A stretch of 64,000 nt of DNA from an uncultured Eubacteriales bacterium (GTDB lineage: Bacteria > Bacillota > Clostridia > Peptostreptococcales > Anaerovoracaceae), in contig CADAEH010000001.1 of assembly GCA_902786855.1 (NCBI GenBank), positions 62,001 to 126,000 of the forward strand, in the 5' to 3' direction. The position numbers and the translations under genes are program-made. The notes beneath the pieces are model-generated. The model had not been told where the DNA came from and ran no database searches. It saw nothing but the letters and a program-made list of their open reading frames with translations. Position 1 is the stretch's first letter; each line of letters starts with the position of its first letter. Shown here one piece after another: positions 62,953 to 64,000 of the stretch.

Positions 62953-64000
62953 TTAGCCCTTGATAGCGCCCTGATCATCAACCTTAACTGCTGTTGTTGC
63001 AGGAATAGCATCGATGTCAGCGGAAACTGTTCTTGTTCCGTCGAAGAGCTCTTTTACAAGAGTCTCATAGTCAGCCCGCTGGAATCCATCACCCCACTGT
63101 GTTGAATCCGGAAGCTGTACATAGTTCTCAGAAGGAACTTCTGATACGAGACCGAGGTTCTGGATCTGGCCTGCATAATCTTCCCACTTGCCTTCCTGGA
63201 TAGCTCCGAGGAGTGTGTTAACTGTAGCTCCGAGACCCTTCATAGCGGATGTAACTGTCATGCCTTCACCGTAAGCGCCGTCGATGATTCCCTGCTGGTC
63301 AACGTCTACACCGATTACCTTGCCGCCTGTCTTTGCAGCAGCTTCAGCAGCGGATGAATAGATGCCGCCGCCGCAAGCGAATACGCACTCTGTGCCTGAG
63401 CCGTACCATGTGTCCATAGCAGCTGTGATATCAGCATCGCCGAAGAACTGTCCGCCATATACGTACTTAATCTCTACGCCTTCAACTCCGCCTTCGGAAG
63501 CTGCAGCGTCAGCACCCTGAACGAATCCATGACCGTATCTCTGTACAGCAGGAACTGCCATTCCGCCGAGGAATCCAAGCTTGGTGTAACCGAGCTTAAC
63601 AGCAGCATAGCCAGCCATGTAACCAGCGAGCTCTTCCTGATAAACAGCACTGTATACGTTAGGTCCGTCAAATTCTCTCTCACCATAAGCAGTGAGGTCG
63701 CCTTCACTTACGTCAAGAGCAACGAACTTAACATCCTCATAAAGAGGCGCTACTTCATAAATAGCATTAGCGAATGCGTAACCAGGCATTACGATTACAT
63801 TGTAGCCTTCCTCGATTGCTTCCTCGATTGAAGAAACACGGTCAGCATCAGCATCGGAAGCAGGCTTCTTATAAGTGAACTCAACACCGTTTGCCTCACA
63901 ATAAGCCTTGCATGCTTCATAAGTTGTCTGGTTGAATGACTGGTCAGTGATATCACCATAGTCTGTGACCATAGCTACCTTCATTTCAGAATCACCATCC
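62953..64000 (-). CDS. BmpA/NupN-type nucleoside-binding lipoprotein, 5' end outside the window
   Basis: The frame is open to the right edge: residues GDSE precede the internal MKVAMVTDYGDITDQSFNQ, so the ATG at 63984 is not the start and the signal peptide lies beyond 64000. About 348 residues are visible. PBP1-like fold with MVTDYGDITDQSFNQTTYEA, a KLGFLGGMAVPAVQRYGHGF hinge region and VFACGGGIYSSAAEAAAKTG. Members bind nucleosides such as guanosine or adenosine; the downstream deo genes agree. Confidence 0.9.
   Translation of the reverse strand, partial: DGDSEMKVAMVTDYGDITDQSFNQTTYEACKAYCEANGVEFTYKKPASDADADRVSSIEEAIEEGYNVIVMPGYAFANAIYEVAPLYEDVKFVALDVSEGDLTAYGEREFDGPNVYSAVYQEELAGYMAGYAAVKLGYTKLGFLGGMAVPAVQRYGHGFVQGADAAASEGGVEGVEIKYVYGGQFFGDADITAAMDTWYGSGTECVFACGGGIYSSAAEAAAKTGGKVIGVDVDQQGIIDGAYGEGMTVTSAMKGLGATVNTLLGAIQEGKWEDYAGQIQNLGLVSEVPSENYVQLPDSTQWGDGFQRADYETLVKELFDGTRTVSADIDAIPATTAVKVDDQGAIKG

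Noticed and set aside
63953-63984. ATG at 63982-63984 as start of the nucleoside-binding protein
   Set aside because: The frame stays open to the edge and the protein would lack the signal peptide its family needs; the true start is outside.

Overview
The window looks like chromosomal DNA of an anaerobic Gram-positive bacterium of class Clostridia. The signs are a lipoteichoic-acid-synthase-type protein, canonical Firmicute parS sites, DnaD and RNase M5 genes, AGGAGG-type ribosome binding sites, and strictly anaerobic iron-sulfur enzymes. Genus cannot be fixed from the sequence; an Anaerovoracaceae / Family XIII-like organism is my guess. Nearly every gene is on the minus strand, so read right to left. 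I saw no tRNA, rRNA, CRISPR array or intact transposase.

Layout from the right edge. 53-64 kb: a nucleoside uptake and catabolism operon (bmpA-like lipoprotein, nupO/P/Q ABC transporter, deoC, uridine phosphorylase, deoB) ends at a strong terminator and is followed by mnmE-mnmG-rsmG. 50.2-52 kb: a 1.8 kb gene-poor stretch with two perfect parS sites and decayed repeats. 37-50 kb: a long, tightly packed housekeeping run: parA, parB, a membrane-less GdpP-like phosphodiesterase, rplI, dnaB, dnaD (with a DnaI-like zinc tail), an M23 peptidase, ftsB-like, rnmV, ksgA and an ltaS-like gene. 30-37 kb: rho, a YqhQ-PrmC fusion, an acetyltransferase, a CooT-type nickel-binding protein, a ferredoxin-linked aldo/keto reductase and a cation/proton antiporter.

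11.6-27.8 kb is the most unusual part. It holds three paralogous pairs of 2-hydroxyacyl-CoA-dehydratase / benzoyl-CoA-reductase-type iron-sulfur subunits with one HgdC/BcrA-type activator ATPase. Among them lie two related single-membrane-span microproteins, a CooC-type nickel-maturation ATPase, a protein like the N-terminal half of acetyl-CoA synthase (CdhC/AcsB) without its A-cluster part, an HtpG chaperone and a divergent histidine-rich protein. There are no CoA-transferase, dehydrogenase or acyl-CoA dehydrogenase genes of the classical pathways. I infer a membrane-associated low-potential reductase or dehydratase system of unknown substrate, possibly with a nickel link.

3-11.4 kb is a second accessory unit. 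An aldehyde-ferredoxin-oxidoreductase-like protein with altered pterin motifs is followed by a siderophore/heme/B12-type ABC importer, two paralogous exported proteins, a TolQ/ExbB-type channel and a DUF2149 protein. This resembles an ion-motive-force-driven acquisition system in a cell with no outer membrane. The left edge holds most of a very large secreted GLUG-repeat surface protein, open at its C-terminal end.
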